In this document: positions 33,361 through 42,638 of the stretch, piece by piece | How positions within the stretch are numbered: position 1 is the first letter of the stretch | How the letters are laid out: every line of letters starts with the position of its first letter | Source of the DNA: Bacillota bacterium | Lineage (GTDB): Bacteria > Bacillota > Bacilli > Paenibacillales > Paenibacillaceae | DNA length: 64,000 nucleotides | Reading direction: 5' to 3' | NCBI GenBank assembly: GCA_023391635.1 | Contig: JAEWAQ010000012.1 | Span: 203,967-267,966 of the forward strand | Program-made: the position numbers and the translations under genes | Notes under the pieces: generated by a model | Databases searched by the model: none | What the model was told of the DNA's origin: nothing | Seen by the model: the letters and a program-made list of their open reading frames with translations, nothing else

Positions 33361-34365
33361 GTGAAGATGGATCAATCACAATTAACCGCAGCGGAGATGG
33401 GAAAACTTTGGGCAACGTATGTTGGAAATACGATGGGGAAATGCGTGCTTAGCTATTTTTTGCGGCATGTGGACGATAAAGAGATCGAAAAGATTTTAGA
33501 ATATGCCCTGGGGCTATGTGAAGAATATGTACAGGACATTGAAGCCATTTTTCAAAAAGCGGACTTTCCAATGCCCATCGGGTTTACAGAGGATGACGTA
33601 AATTTGCAAGCAGCCAGACTGTATGAAGATGATTTTTATCTTCATTACTTACAGTATGTAGGTAAAGCGGGTATGAGTATTTATGGCGTGGCGATCCCTC
33701 TAATGACAAGGGAAGATATCCGGAGTTTTTTTATCAAGGCCCTTCACGATACGAGCAAATTGATGGTTTTTGTCAATGATGTCTTACTATCCAAAAATAC
33801 ATTAATAAACCCACCCGTTATCCCTCCTCCTCAAGGAGTCGATTTCGTTACGAAACAGAGTTTTTTAAATGTTTTTTTTGGAAATGTGAGGCCGCTGCAA
33901 GGATTGGAAATTGCCCATCTTTACGGAAACTTGAACAACGACATCACGAGTAAAGCGATTATTATCGGCTTTATCCAGGTGGCGAGAGGTGAAAAAGTCA
34001 AACAATACTTGGAACGTGGAAAGAATCTAAATCAAAAGCATATTGAATTGATGTCGGATAAATTGTCTAAAGACGATTTGCCATCCCCTTCGTATATTGA
34101 TCATTTGGTCAGACCCTCGACGGAGCCTCCTTTCTCAGATAAACTAATGGTTTATCATAAGATCGACATGTTCTCCATGAAGATAAGGGAATACGCCAAC
34201 GGTGCATCGCTTAATGGAAGAAAAGATATTAGCACCTTGTATGCAAAATGCCAATTGGACGTTTCCTTATATGCAGAAGATGGTGCCAATATTATGATTG
34301 ATCATGGCTGGATGGAGCAGCCTCCGGAAGCGATAGACCGGGATAAATTACACGCTGGACATTAA
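33361..34365 (+). CDS. DUF3231 family protein
   Basis: This protein of about 334 aa matches the DUF3231 family of Bacillus/Paenibacillus, two tandem four-helix units (residues ~10-165 and ~180-330; each contains a similar LTAAEMGKLW / FLNVFFGNVRPLQGLEIAHL segment). It is ferritin-like in helical character and of unknown function; several relatives are described as spore- or coat-associated. AAAGGA abuts the ATG at 33352, so the GTG at 33361 (9 bp spacing) is the better start. A terminator follows. The base composition is AT-rich compared with neighbours. Confidence 0.85.
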   Translation: MKMDQSQLTAAEMGKLWATYVGNTMGKCVLSYFLRHVDDKEIEKILEYALGLCEEYVQDIEAIFQKADFPMPIGFTEDDVNLQAARLYEDDFYLHYLQYVGKAGMSIYGVAIPLMTREDIRSFFIKALHDTSKLMVFVNDVLLSKNTLINPPVIPPPQGVDFVTKQSFLNVFFGNVRPLQGLEIAHLYGNLNNDITSKAIIIGFIQVARGEKVKQYLERGKNLNQKHIELMSDKLSKDDLPSPSYIDHLVRPSTEPPFSDKLMVYHKIDMFSMKIREYANGASLNGRKDISTLYAKCQLDVSLYAEDGANIMIDHGWMEQPPEAIDRDKLHAGH

Positions 34366-34403
34366 AGGCCTGTTCAAGAAACTGCTTTGGGCACCATATG
34401 AGG

Positions 34404-34427
34404 GCCATCCCGCAAAGGATGGCTTTT
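34404..34427 (+). terminator. Terminator of the DUF3231 gene
   Basis: GCCATCC (34404-34410) and GGATGGC (34417-34423) form a 7-bp stem with a CGCAAA loop, followed by TTTT. Confidence 0.8.
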
Positions 34428-34572
34428 ACGCTTGACATGGCATGGACATTGTATCTGTGGCACAAAAAAAATGATATTTTTTATGCATAGGGATAGATAT
34501 CGCTTCAGGAGTATGTAAAAATTATTGATATATCTGCGGCCATCCCGGTCTTCGGAAGGCGGACAACGAGGA

Positions 34573-35667
34573 ATGATCTATTTTTCTATAGTTCTAATTG
34601 CTTTATGCGCTGCGGCAGCTTTGTTTATATACATAAACCCGGTATTCGGCGGAAGCCCGAAGCGCGAGCAGAAAGAACGATACCGTATGTTCGACAATTA
34701 TGCGAATGGGAAGTTCAAGAATCAGGTGCCTACCAAGATGGGCTTGGGCGTATCTGATTACTTCTCCATGATGAAGGATCTTATTTCAGGTGCCAAAGAT
34801 CGCAGTCCTGCCGGTCAATTGCCTGTTTCCAAAGTCGATTGGAACAAAATCAATAGCGGAGAAGACAGTTTAGCTTGGTTTGGGCATTCTGCTTTTTTGC
34901 TTACTCTCGACAATAAGAAGATACTTGTTGATCCGATGCTGGGGCCGGTTGCTTCGCCTGTTTCCTTCGTTGGAAGTAAACGCTACAGCGAAGATATGCT
35001 GCATATGATTGATGAAATGCCGCCTATCGATGCTGTATTCATTACCCATGATCATTACGACCACTTGGATTATCCGTCTATCCGCAAGTTGAGGGACAAG
35101 GCTGGTCATTTCTTCGTACCTTACGGCGTAAGTGCACACTTGATCCGTTGGGGAGTTGCCGAGGAAACAATCACAGAATTCAATTGGTGGGATGAAACGG
35201 AGTTCCAAGGTTTAACTGTTGCTTTGACTCCATCCAAGCATTTCTCGGGAAGAGGGCTTTTTAATCGAGACGCGACTTTGTGGGGCGGTTGGGTCATCCT
35301 TGGTAAACGAACCCGTTTCTATACGAGCGGGGATGGCGGTTACGGTGCACATTTCAAAGAAATTGGGGAGAAATATGGGCCATTTGATATCGCCCTGATG
35401 GAAGGAGGTCAATATGACCGGCGCTGGCCTTGGGTTCACATGACACCCGAAGAAGCTGTTAAGGCTCATGTAGATGTAAAAGGGAGAAATATGATGCTCA
35501 TTCACTGGGGCGCCTTTACTCTTGCTTATCATGGCTGGGCAGAGCCTATAGAGCGTGCATTAGCAGAGGCCAGGAAAGCAAATGTGAGTCTTGTTGCCCC
35601 TCAAATTGGGGAGATCATCCCATTAAGCGGAGAGCTGACGGCTGCTAATCGTTCATGGTGGAAATAA
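34573..35667 (+). CDS. Membrane-anchored MBL-fold hydrolase (NAPE-PLD/UlaG-like)
   Basis: This 364-aa protein has one N-terminal membrane segment (MIYFSIVLIALCAAAALFIY) and a metallo-beta-lactamase domain: LAWFGHSAFLL, KILVDPML, the HxHxDH metal site FITHDHYDHLD, FYTSGDGGYG and LIHWGAF. This pattern is that of NAPE-phospholipase-D-like/RomA-type hydrolases. The N-terminal anchor suggests a membrane or extracytoplasmic lipid-related substrate. The ATG at 34573 is 10 bp after AAGGCGG; a TTG at 34525 extends the frame without support. Confidence 0.88.
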   Translation: MIYFSIVLIALCAAAALFIYINPVFGGSPKREQKERYRMFDNYANGKFKNQVPTKMGLGVSDYFSMMKDLISGAKDRSPAGQLPVSKVDWNKINSGEDSLAWFGHSAFLLTLDNKKILVDPMLGPVASPVSFVGSKRYSEDMLHMIDEMPPIDAVFITHDHYDHLDYPSIRKLRDKAGHFFVPYGVSAHLIRWGVAEETITEFNWWDETEFQGLTVALTPSKHFSGRGLFNRDATLWGGWVILGKRTRFYTSGDGGYGAHFKEIGEKYGPFDIALMEGGQYDRRWPWVHMTPEEAVKAHVDVKGRNMMLIHWGAFTLAYHGWAEPIERALAEARKANVSLVAPQIGEIIPLSGELTAANRSWWK

Positions 35668-35803
35668 CATTTAGTTAAGTGGTTGGTATTATGGATCTTC
35701 TTAGTGCAACTTACTTTAACTGTACATATGTTGCTGTTGGTACATAATAAACAATGAGGACTCAGATGAATGTCATTAATGAGATGAGATGGAGGTCAGG
35801 TCA

Positions 35804-36208
35804 ATGTCGATTCTAGGAACAAAGGAAAACCCTTGGAAATTAAAAACGCCGCCACAAACATCAGAGTATGAGATGTATAAGGAGCTTAAAGACGGGAAGG
35901 AAGTTCTGGTGTGCGTTGTAGGAAAAACAGTGCTGCATTACGATTATCGTTGCATTCATGATTTACACATAATGCTGAAACAGCTTGGCGACTGGATGGA
36001 ACTAGGCAGTGCAGATGAACAGAAACCTGCGAAAGAAGGAACCGTGGAATCTTGGGCTCGCTCGACGAATAACCCGATCGGGGGTTGGTATGGGTTGAAG
36101 AAAGGTTTGCGTGGACGGTTCGCCATGTATATCCCGCCATTAATGGAGGAACTGGGTTTAGCGGAAGTCGAACACCATTCGAGGAACAACCGGATGAGGG
36201 CGATTTAG
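35804..36208 (+). CDS. Small conserved protein of unknown function (DUF6855-like)
   Basis: This 134-aa soluble protein opens SILGTKENPWKLKTPP, with KTVLHYDYRCIHDLHIMLK, GSADEQKPAKEGTVESWARS, GGWYGLKKGLRGRFAMYIPP and the ending VEHHSRNNRMRAI. I recall this as a family widespread in Gram-positives and actinobacteria without assigned function (possibly DUF6855; not verified). GGAGGT lies 7 bp before the ATG. No catalytic motif is obvious, although the His/Tyr/Asp cluster in LHYDYRC is conspicuous. Confidence 0.75.
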   Translation: MSILGTKENPWKLKTPPQTSEYEMYKELKDGKEVLVCVVGKTVLHYDYRCIHDLHIMLKQLGDWMELGSADEQKPAKEGTVESWARSTNNPIGGWYGLKKGLRGRFAMYIPPLMEELGLAEVEHHSRNNRMRAI

Positions 36209-36283
36209 CAGAACATGAGCTTCGGTAACGCCTCAGCCGTTGAAGACGGGTTCGCGTATTGAATCAATGAATACAGGAGGGGA

Positions 36284-38893
36284 ATGTCTAAACGTATTGA
36301 ATATAATATAGATAGGTTGAATCGACCCGACGGAGGGGCTCCTTTGTTTATTCAGACCAAAATTGAAATTCCTGAAGCCCGCAAATCCCTGGTATCCAGG
36401 CCGAGGCTCATCGGCAAGTTTAATGAGGGTCTGGAGTCCAAGCTGACGCTTGTGTCCGCACAGGCAGGTTATGGAAAAACGACGGCGCTCGGCACATGGG
36501 CGAAACAATGTGGAGTTCCGGTGGCATGGGTCTCGCTCGATAAGCTGGACAACGATTGGGCTCCGTTCTGGAACTGCGTATTGACCTCCGTTCGGGAGAG
36601 AGTTCCCGGTTTCGGCGAGAAGCTGGGGTTTCTTATGGAGATGGAATCCGCGGCGTCGTACGAGTCGGGGATTTCGGCGCTTCTGAACGAGCTGAATCAA
36701 CTGGATGAATCGCTTGTCCTCATTCTGGACGACTACCATGTCATTGATTTTCCGGCTATTCACGATTCCTTGAGTTACCTTCTTGGGCATCTGCCTCCCC
36801 ATGTCCATCTTTATATCGCGAGCCGTATCGAGTTGGTGTTCCCGACCGCCAGACTGATTGCCAAGGGCGAGTTGGTGCAGATCGATATGAAGGACTTGCA
36901 GTTTAATTTGGACGAGGGCGCAGTTTTTTTTAGGGATATGATGAAACTTTCCTTAACGAACGAGCAGATCCTCGAGCTGTTCCGACAGACGGAAGGATGG
37001 GTGAGCGGGCTGCAGCTGGCAGCGATTACACTTAAGCGCAGCGACAACATTTCCGCTTCCATTCGCCAATTCAACGGACAGCAGCGGCACATCTCCAGCT
37101 ACTTGTTGGAAGAGGTCTATGGGAACCTGCCGGAATCCATGAGGCAATTCTTATTGGCAACGTCCATTCTCGAACGAATGAATCGGGACTTATGCCAGGC
37201 GGTTACGGGTCGGACGGACAGCCAGGAGCAGCTGGGGCGGCTGGAGCGGCTGAATTTGTTCCTCATTCCCCTGGATGACAAGCGGGAGTGGTATCGGTAC
37301 CATCATCTGCTCTCCGATTTTTTGCAACAGATCGGCGCCAGAGAGAATCCGGAGCAGTGGAAGCATTCTCATGTTCGCGCGGCAAATTGGTTGGAGAGCC
37401 AAGGGTTCGAAGAAGATGCGGTGGAGCACTACGTCAAAGCCGAGCAGGCTGGGGATGCCGTTCGGTTAATCGAACGGATCTTTCCGGAGCTCATGCGGTC
37501 GAAGGGCAACGTGCTTATCCGATGGATCACGTCCCTGCCCGAGAGCAGCTATGAGCACAAGCCGATGTTCGAGATGTTCTATATTTCCAGGTTATTGGGA
37601 GAAGGAGATTGGAACAAGGCTTTGCGCCGAGCCGAGCAAGCGGAAAAACGATTCGAGACCCTCAAGACTGCGATTCCGGAGCCGGAATGGAAACAGTTAA
37701 TGGGCAATCTCTATTATTTTTGTGGAATTATCTGCTATCTGCAGCGGAATTTGACCCGAGCGTCGGAATATTTCGAGCTGCTCGATCATTATTTGCCGGA
37801 AGGCAGCAGCTTTCAGAACTTTGGCAGCAATCGGTACCAAAACTTTTATCATTTCACGGATCTTCTTACTCTTAACAATGATCTGCAAGTCGTTGAGCAA
37901 TTCCTGCTGAAGTGGATTCAGGTCTGGGGGAAGAGAGAGCATTATCCTTTTGTCGGCTATCAATATATTTCTTACTGCATGCTTCTCTACGAGTGGAACC
38001 GGCTGGAAGAGGCGGAGTTGTATCTCGGACAGGCGATGAGACGCGAGGATTTGCAGTCTAACCTATGGATGCGTGTTCAGCTTAACCTGATATCGTCATG
38101 GCTCCAGCAGGCTCTTGGGAGAGACAGCGAAGCCATCGAATCGCTAACTCGGCTCGGCTTGACCATTGAATCGCCGGACTATGATTTGATTATGCAGAAG
38201 ATCAGGAGGGAGCAGGCTCTTCTATCCTTGCGTCAAGGCCAGATCCAGAAGGCGATCGATTGGTCGGAACAGAGAGGACTGTCGCACGCGGACGAGGTTT
38301 CTATGCAACAGATAGAGGAATATCTGGTGCTGGCAAGAGTTTTGGCGGCAAGCGAACGGACAGCGGAAGCGCGTCATTTGATTGACAAGCTGGAACACTT
38401 GGTCGAGAAGGAAAATTATCTAAGGGCTCGTATTAAGCTTTTGGTAGCGAAGAGTATGGTGCTTTGGCATTCGGATCAGCCTCAGGCGGCACTAGGCGCA
38501 TTGAAGGCGGCTCTGCGACTCTCCGAGCCGACGGGCTATATCCGTAGCTTCATCGATGAAGGGCCTGCGATGGCCGAGATGTTGTCCAAGCTTCAGGAGG
38601 AGCAACAAGGGCAGTGCGCTGAGGCGTTACCGATCGATTATATCGAAAAGCTGATGTTGGCTTCCCGCGCCAGGCCGTTACGCGAACTGTCGCCCGAAAT
38701 AAGATTAACGGATCAGGAAGAGAAAGTGCTCTACCTGATCGCAGAAGGATTGCTTAACAAGGAGATCGCCTCCCGATTGCGAATCTCGCTCGACACCGTA
38801 AAATTCCACGTGAAGAACATTTATCGCAAGCTAGGCGTACGCAGCCGCACGCAAGCGATCCAGCGAGCCAAGTACTACCGTCATCGCGGATGA
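36284..38893 (+). CDS. LuxR-family LAL/MalT-like transcriptional regulator
   Basis: This 869-aa signal-transducing ATPase-type regulator has an N-terminal STAND ATPase (Walker A SAQAGYGKTTAL near residue 62, Walker B LVLILDDYHVID), a long TPR-like helical middle (~380-760) and a C-terminal LuxR helix-turn-helix (LTDQEEKVLYLIAEGLLNKE, TVKFHVKNIYRKLGVRSR). It fits MalT-type activators that bind ATP and an inducer. AGGAGGGG precedes the ATG closely. It stands at the head of the SLH-protein region. Part of its 3' end and its terminator recur at 41523-41635. Confidence 0.93.
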   Translation: MSKRIEYNIDRLNRPDGGAPLFIQTKIEIPEARKSLVSRPRLIGKFNEGLESKLTLVSAQAGYGKTTALGTWAKQCGVPVAWVSLDKLDNDWAPFWNCVLTSVRERVPGFGEKLGFLMEMESAASYESGISALLNELNQLDESLVLILDDYHVIDFPAIHDSLSYLLGHLPPHVHLYIASRIELVFPTARLIAKGELVQIDMKDLQFNLDEGAVFFRDMMKLSLTNEQILELFRQTEGWVSGLQLAAITLKRSDNISASIRQFNGQQRHISSYLLEEVYGNLPESMRQFLLATSILERMNRDLCQAVTGRTDSQEQLGRLERLNLFLIPLDDKREWYRYHHLLSDFLQQIGARENPEQWKHSHVRAANWLESQGFEEDAVEHYVKAEQAGDAVRLIERIFPELMRSKGNVLIRWITSLPESSYEHKPMFEMFYISRLLGEGDWNKALRRAEQAEKRFETLKTAIPEPEWKQLMGNLYYFCGIICYLQRNLTRASEYFELLDHYLPEGSSFQNFGSNRYQNFYHFTDLLTLNNDLQVVEQFLLKWIQVWGKREHYPFVGYQYISYCMLLYEWNRLEEAELYLGQAMRREDLQSNLWMRVQLNLISSWLQQALGRDSEAIESLTRLGLTIESPDYDLIMQKIRREQALLSLRQGQIQKAIDWSEQRGLSHADEVSMQQIEEYLVLARVLAASERTAEARHLIDKLEHLVEKENYLRARIKLLVAKSMVLWHSDQPQAALGALKAALRLSEPTGYIRSFIDEGPAMAEMLSKLQEEQQGQCAEALPIDYIEKLMLASRARPLRELSPEIRLTDQEEKVLYLIAEGLLNKEIASRLRISLDTVKFHVKNIYRKLGVRSRTQAIQRAKYYRHRG

Positions 38894-38919
38894 GCGATAT
38901 CCTACCTCATTCTTTTATG

Positions 38920-38946
38920 AATACTACCCTCGTAGGTAGTATTTTT
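38920..38946 (+). terminator. Terminator of the LuxR-family gene
   Basis: AATACTACC and GGTAGTATT flank a CTCGTA loop region and are followed by TTTT. A sister copy with different loop bases is at 41595-41616. Confidence 0.85.
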
Positions 38947-39013
38947 TATTGCCATTCACTTTAGAATATAAAAAAAGTTCGGGATGGTTGACGAGGAGAA
39001 GATATGATGCTCA

Positions 39014-39142
39014 GATTCGGGTTATGTCGCGGTAGCCAAGAATTTTGCCGAAAGAGCCGGTGCGACCCTCGGTAGTGATTTTTGAACTTTTGACCCGGGC
39101 TCAACTGTCTCAAATGCGGAAGCACTCGCATTTATCATGAAA
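39014..39142 (+). pseudogene. Remnant copy of the SLH-protein gene at 41676
   Basis: About 129 bp match 41992-42120 of the intact SLH-like gene (reading SGYVAVAKNFAERAGATLGS, then NAEALAFIMK) at roughly 85% identity, with a small length change and a stop. Both ends of the parent gene are missing. It sits downstream of the LuxR-family gene as the intact gene sits downstream of the LuxR fragment, so the two are matching positions of a duplicated unit. Confidence 0.8.
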
Positions 39143-39247
39143 TCTGTAAAAATCATTACGCGCGTATGATCGGATTCATCTATTTCCCAAATCTGTTGAT
39201 AGGGGAAGGGTATAATCAAATAATAATGAAGAGGGTGCAACAGTCTT

Positions 39248-41437
39248 ATGATACGGTGGTATTTTCTGGTAATAAGGAAGTTGATGATTTGTCTACTCAT
39301 GCTGGCGTTGATTACACTGGGTTCGTGGACAAGAGGTAGTATTCAGCAGGCGGAGGCGGCATATGAAGCAGGTATTGAATACACATTAAGCAACTCGGAA
39401 GTAACCATTACAGACTATTTTGGATGGGATAGGTACCATGTTATTATTCCTGATACAATAAGTGGATTTCCTGTAACAACCATCGGGGGTTATGCATTTT
39501 CTTCTAAAAATATAACGAAATTGACGATCCCGAACAGTGTAACGAGTATAGGGAAAGGTGCATTTAGTGAAAACGAATTAACGAGTGTGGAGATCCCGAA
39601 CAGTGTAACGAGTATAGGGGAAGATGCATTTAGTTATAACAAATTAACGAGTGTTATTGTTGAAGGGGATTCAACTACGATTGAATATGGAGCGTTTTCA
39701 TTTAACTTGCCAAGCTTTTATATGATCGCTTTTGATCCTTCTCCAGCGAAGACGTATGCTACTGAGAATAGTTATAAATTCATCAATATTTTGTCTTACG
39801 GAGTAAGCTATTCTCCAAATGGTGAATCAGAGGGGAAGCAAACGATTTCAACAAAGGTAACGGTAGACGTTCCCGATATTATAGAATCAGCGAAAACGTA
39901 TTACCAATGGTCAGCAGCGATAACGTCACCAACGTGGCCGAGCCTAGAGTGGGTAGAATTCACAAGCGAAGAGTCTATATCTACGCCTCTTGCATTAGGT
40001 AATTGGTATTTGCACGTTCGTGTTGATGATCAGAATGTAAGTCATGCAGCAGGCTATTCTTATTCAAATGCATTTAAAGTTGTTGCTGTGCCGAGTGCAC
40101 CGACGAACGTAAGAGCGACCGCAGGCAACGGAAAGGCAACGGTCAGCTTCGACGCCCCGGCGAGTGATGGAGGAAGTGCGATCACGGGCTATACGGTTAC
40201 ATCCAGTCCGGGAGGATTCAAAGGAACGGGTACAACCGCGAGTCTGATCACGGTCACGGGGTTGGCGAACGGAACGGAATACACGTTCACAGTCGTTGCG
40301 ACGAATGGCACGGAATCAAGCCCAGCTTCCGCCCCCTCCAACTCAGTTACGCCAAGAAACAGCTCGGGTGGAAGTTCAAGCAGTAGCAGTGGTTCAAGCA
40401 GCAGCAGTGGTTCGAGTAGTAGCAGTGGTTCAAGCAGCAGCCCAATCCACTCAACGAACGGGAAGTTAACGCTTCCGGTCGGAAGTGCCGGCCAAGTGAG
40501 CTTGGATCAAGTGATCTTCTTTAGTATTCCGACTAATGCGACCAGCAAACCATTGGAAATTAACATCGAGAAGGTATCGAATACGCAAAATCTTCTTGCA
40601 CATAATGAAGTTCTGGCAAGCGCGGTGTTCGAAGTGCAGAACAAATTTCTAGAGAATTTTGACAAACCAGTTACAATAACCATGGTATTCAACCCAATTA
40701 AAGTGAATAGCAACCAAACAGTAGCGATTTTCTACTATGATGAAGCTACGAAAACATGGGTGAAAATCGAGAACGGCAAGATCGACGGCAATCGCATCAG
40801 TGTAGAAGTGAACAACTTCATGAAGTTTGCGGTGCTTGTGGTAGATGAGGCGACGGGGTTGCCTATTGCAGCACCGTCGATCGACGAGTCGAAGGAAGTT
40901 AACTTTAGCGACATAGCCGGACACGGGGCAGCTTCCAACATTCATAAAGCAGCACAGAGTGGAATAGTGAAAGGATATGGGGATGGAACGTTCAAGCCGA
41001 ATGGCGTCGTCACTCGTGCGGGATTTGTGGTGATGCTGACGAAGGTGTTGAAGCCGCGTCAGGAAGCTGCGACGCATACGTTCACCGATTCAGCGAAGAT
41101 TGGAACATGGGCGCAGAATGCAGTAGAGCAAGCTGTTCAAGCGGGAATCGTTAAAGGCTATTCGGACGGCAGTTTCCGTCCAAATGCAGAAATTACACGC
41201 ACAGAGATGGCTGTGATGATCGCCAATGCGCTAGCACTGAAGGTTGAACCAAATACTGTAACCGACTTCGTGGACGACGCTGACATTCCAAGCTGGGCGA
41301 AGGGTCAGGTAGCAGCGTTGAAGAATCTTGGTCTTATAACAGGCAAAGGTATGAACAAATTTGCTCCCAATGATAAGGCAACTAGAGCAGAGACTGTAAC
41401 GATTCTATTGAAAGTGATGGTGCCAGAGAGTAAGTAG
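39248..41437 (+). CDS. Secreted SLH surface protein with leucine-rich repeats and Fn3
   Basis: This 729-aa cell-wall protein has a signal peptide ending near AEA (residue ~37). BspA-type leucine-rich repeats follow (~60-165; IPNSVTSIGKGAFSENELTS repeated), then a beta region, a fibronectin type III domain (~280-370; PSAPTNVRATAGNGKATVSF), a Ser/Gly linker (~373-398), a beta domain shared with the 43698 protein (~405-530; LPVGSAGQVSLDQV to FMKFAVLVVD) and three SLH domains (~545-725) that bind pyruvylated wall polymer. The ribosome-binding site is 13 bp away, so the exact start is uncertain. It is probably an adhesin or S-layer-associated protein. Confidence 0.9.
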   Translation: MIRWYFLVIRKLMICLLMLALITLGSWTRGSIQQAEAAYEAGIEYTLSNSEVTITDYFGWDRYHVIIPDTISGFPVTTIGGYAFSSKNITKLTIPNSVTSIGKGAFSENELTSVEIPNSVTSIGEDAFSYNKLTSVIVEGDSTTIEYGAFSFNLPSFYMIAFDPSPAKTYATENSYKFINILSYGVSYSPNGESEGKQTISTKVTVDVPDIIESAKTYYQWSAAITSPTWPSLEWVEFTSEESISTPLALGNWYLHVRVDDQNVSHAAGYSYSNAFKVVAVPSAPTNVRATAGNGKATVSFDAPASDGGSAITGYTVTSSPGGFKGTGTTASLITVTGLANGTEYTFTVVATNGTESSPASAPSNSVTPRNSSGGSSSSSSGSSSSSGSSSSSGSSSSPIHSTNGKLTLPVGSAGQVSLDQVIFFSIPTNATSKPLEINIEKVSNTQNLLAHNEVLASAVFEVQNKFLENFDKPVTITMVFNPIKVNSNQTVAIFYYDEATKTWVKIENGKIDGNRISVEVNNFMKFAVLVVDEATGLPIAAPSIDESKEVNFSDIAGHGAASNIHKAAQSGIVKGYGDGTFKPNGVVTRAGFVVMLTKVLKPRQEAATHTFTDSAKIGTWAQNAVEQAVQAGIVKGYSDGSFRPNAEITRTEMAVMIANALALKVEPNTVTDFVDDADIPSWAKGQVAALKNLGLITGKGMNKFAPNDKATRAETVTILLKVMVPESK

Positions 41438-41522
41438 GGTTAAAGCAAGCGATGGCTATCAAGTTAGCTAGGTTACCGTCAGAACACTTACCAATATGGG
41501 GATATAGCTCATTTCGGAATAA

Positions 41523-41635
41523 GTTTAACGGATCAGAAAGAGAAAGTGCTCTACCTGATCGCAGATCGATATCCTACCTCATTTTTTTACGAATACTACC
41601 CTTAGGGGTAGTTTATTTTTATTCCCATTCGATTT
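41523..41635 (+). pseudogene. Deleted copy of the LuxR gene 3' end and its terminator
   Basis: Bases 41523-41563 match 38702-38742 (one mismatch in about 40), encoding LTDQ.EKVLYLIA of the LuxR domain. The sequence then jumps to a match with 38890-38968 (GATATCCTACCTCATT, terminator, downstream flank). About 147 bp are deleted between. The hairpin (ACTACC/GGTAGT, 41595-41612) and T-rich tail persist. It lies directly upstream of the SLH-like gene at 41676. Confidence 0.88.
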
Positions 41636-41675
41636 AGAGTTTTAGAATAGAAGAACAATCTTAGGAGGGCACTTC

Positions 41676-42575
41676 ATGAAAAGGTTAAACAAACTTTTGG
41701 CACTGACAGTGAGCGGAATGATCGGTCTGAATGTTTTCGGTGTTGCGAGGGCAGAAATTACAACGGCCACAGAATTTACACCGGCCATGGAAACAGCCCT
41801 AAAAATGAATAAACTTGGGATTGTTTCCGGCGTGGGCACATTACCGGATAGTAGTCCCGATTTCAATCTGGACGGCAAGCTCACCAGAGCGGAACTCGTA
41901 ACCGTAATTGTGCGGTCTTTTGAAGGTGGAAAAGCAGTCCAACCTGTGAAGGATACACCTCCATTCTCGGATGTGCCGCCTGGCTCTTGGTATTCGGGTT
42001 ATGTCGCGATAGCCAAGAATTTGGCCGAACAAGCCGGGGCTACCCTAGGTAGAGATTCTTTAACTTTTGACCCGGACTCAAGTGTCTCAAAGGCGGAAGC
42101 ACTCGTATTTGTCATGAAATATTTAGGGATTAAAGTTGAAAGTGCCGGCTCTAATTGGTATGAGGCCTGGATTGAAAGAGCGGTAGCGTTGGGGATACTT
42201 ACCGAAGCCGATGCTGCTGATGTGTTGTCCGATCCAGCAACTCAAGCGACCCGGGGCGAAGCTTTTGTTATCCTTGACTTTGGTTTCTCAGCAAAGGTCT
42301 TGGAAGGAGGAAAATCCCTTTACGAGACCTACGTCACAGGAGCGACAACACTAGAACCGATAACAGAAGAACCGCCAAAAATAGGACCGACAACACAAGG
42401 ACCGACAACAATAGTACCGACACCAGAACCGACAACACAACCACAACCGACACCGGAACCGACAACACAACCACAACCGACAACACAACCGACACCGGAA
42501 CCGACAACACAACCGACACCGGGCGACAGCAATAACCCGAACAACCCGAACAACCCGAACAACCCGAACGGTTAA
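41676..42575 (+). CDS. Secreted SLH-like protein with Thr/Pro-rich tail
   Basis: This 299-aa protein has a signal peptide (MKRLNKLLALTVSGMIGLNV to VARA) and three SLH-type segments (~30-85, 90-150 and 155-205; LTRAELVTVIVRSFEG, SKAEALVFVMKYLG, ATRGEAFVILDFG). The C-terminal ~70 residues are a low-complexity tail of PEPTTQPQ-type repeats ending in NNP triplets. The tail probably spans or decorates the wall. AGGAGGG lies 6 bp before the ATG. A decayed copy of its middle is at 39014-39142. The tail DNA is a simple repeat prone to slippage. Confidence 0.88.
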   Translation: MKRLNKLLALTVSGMIGLNVFGVARAEITTATEFTPAMETALKMNKLGIVSGVGTLPDSSPDFNLDGKLTRAELVTVIVRSFEGGKAVQPVKDTPPFSDVPPGSWYSGYVAIAKNLAEQAGATLGRDSLTFDPDSSVSKAEALVFVMKYLGIKVESAGSNWYEAWIERAVALGILTEADAADVLSDPATQATRGEAFVILDFGFSAKVLEGGKSLYETYVTGATTLEPITEEPPKIGPTTQGPTTIVPTPEPTTQPQPTPEPTTQPQPTTQPTPEPTTQPTPGDSNNPNNPNNPNNPNG

Positions 42576-42638
42576 AGGAATTATCTAGTAATATTCCAGG
42601 TAATCAGACGGTACATTCTTAAAAGGAGGAAGGCTTCT

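Noticed and set aside
34433..34460. TTGACA followed by TATCTG as a promoter for the MBL gene
   Set aside because: The spacing is only 14 bp, too short for a normal sigma-A promoter.
40370..40440. Short regularly spaced repeats that could suggest a CRISPR array
   Set aside because: They are codon repeats for a Ser/Gly linker with no unique spacers; the same holds for 42400-42560 and 45716-46840.
42329..42562. Minus-strand frames of Val/Gly/Ser repeats
   Set aside because: They are the antisense of the Thr/Pro repeat tail of the SLH-like gene.
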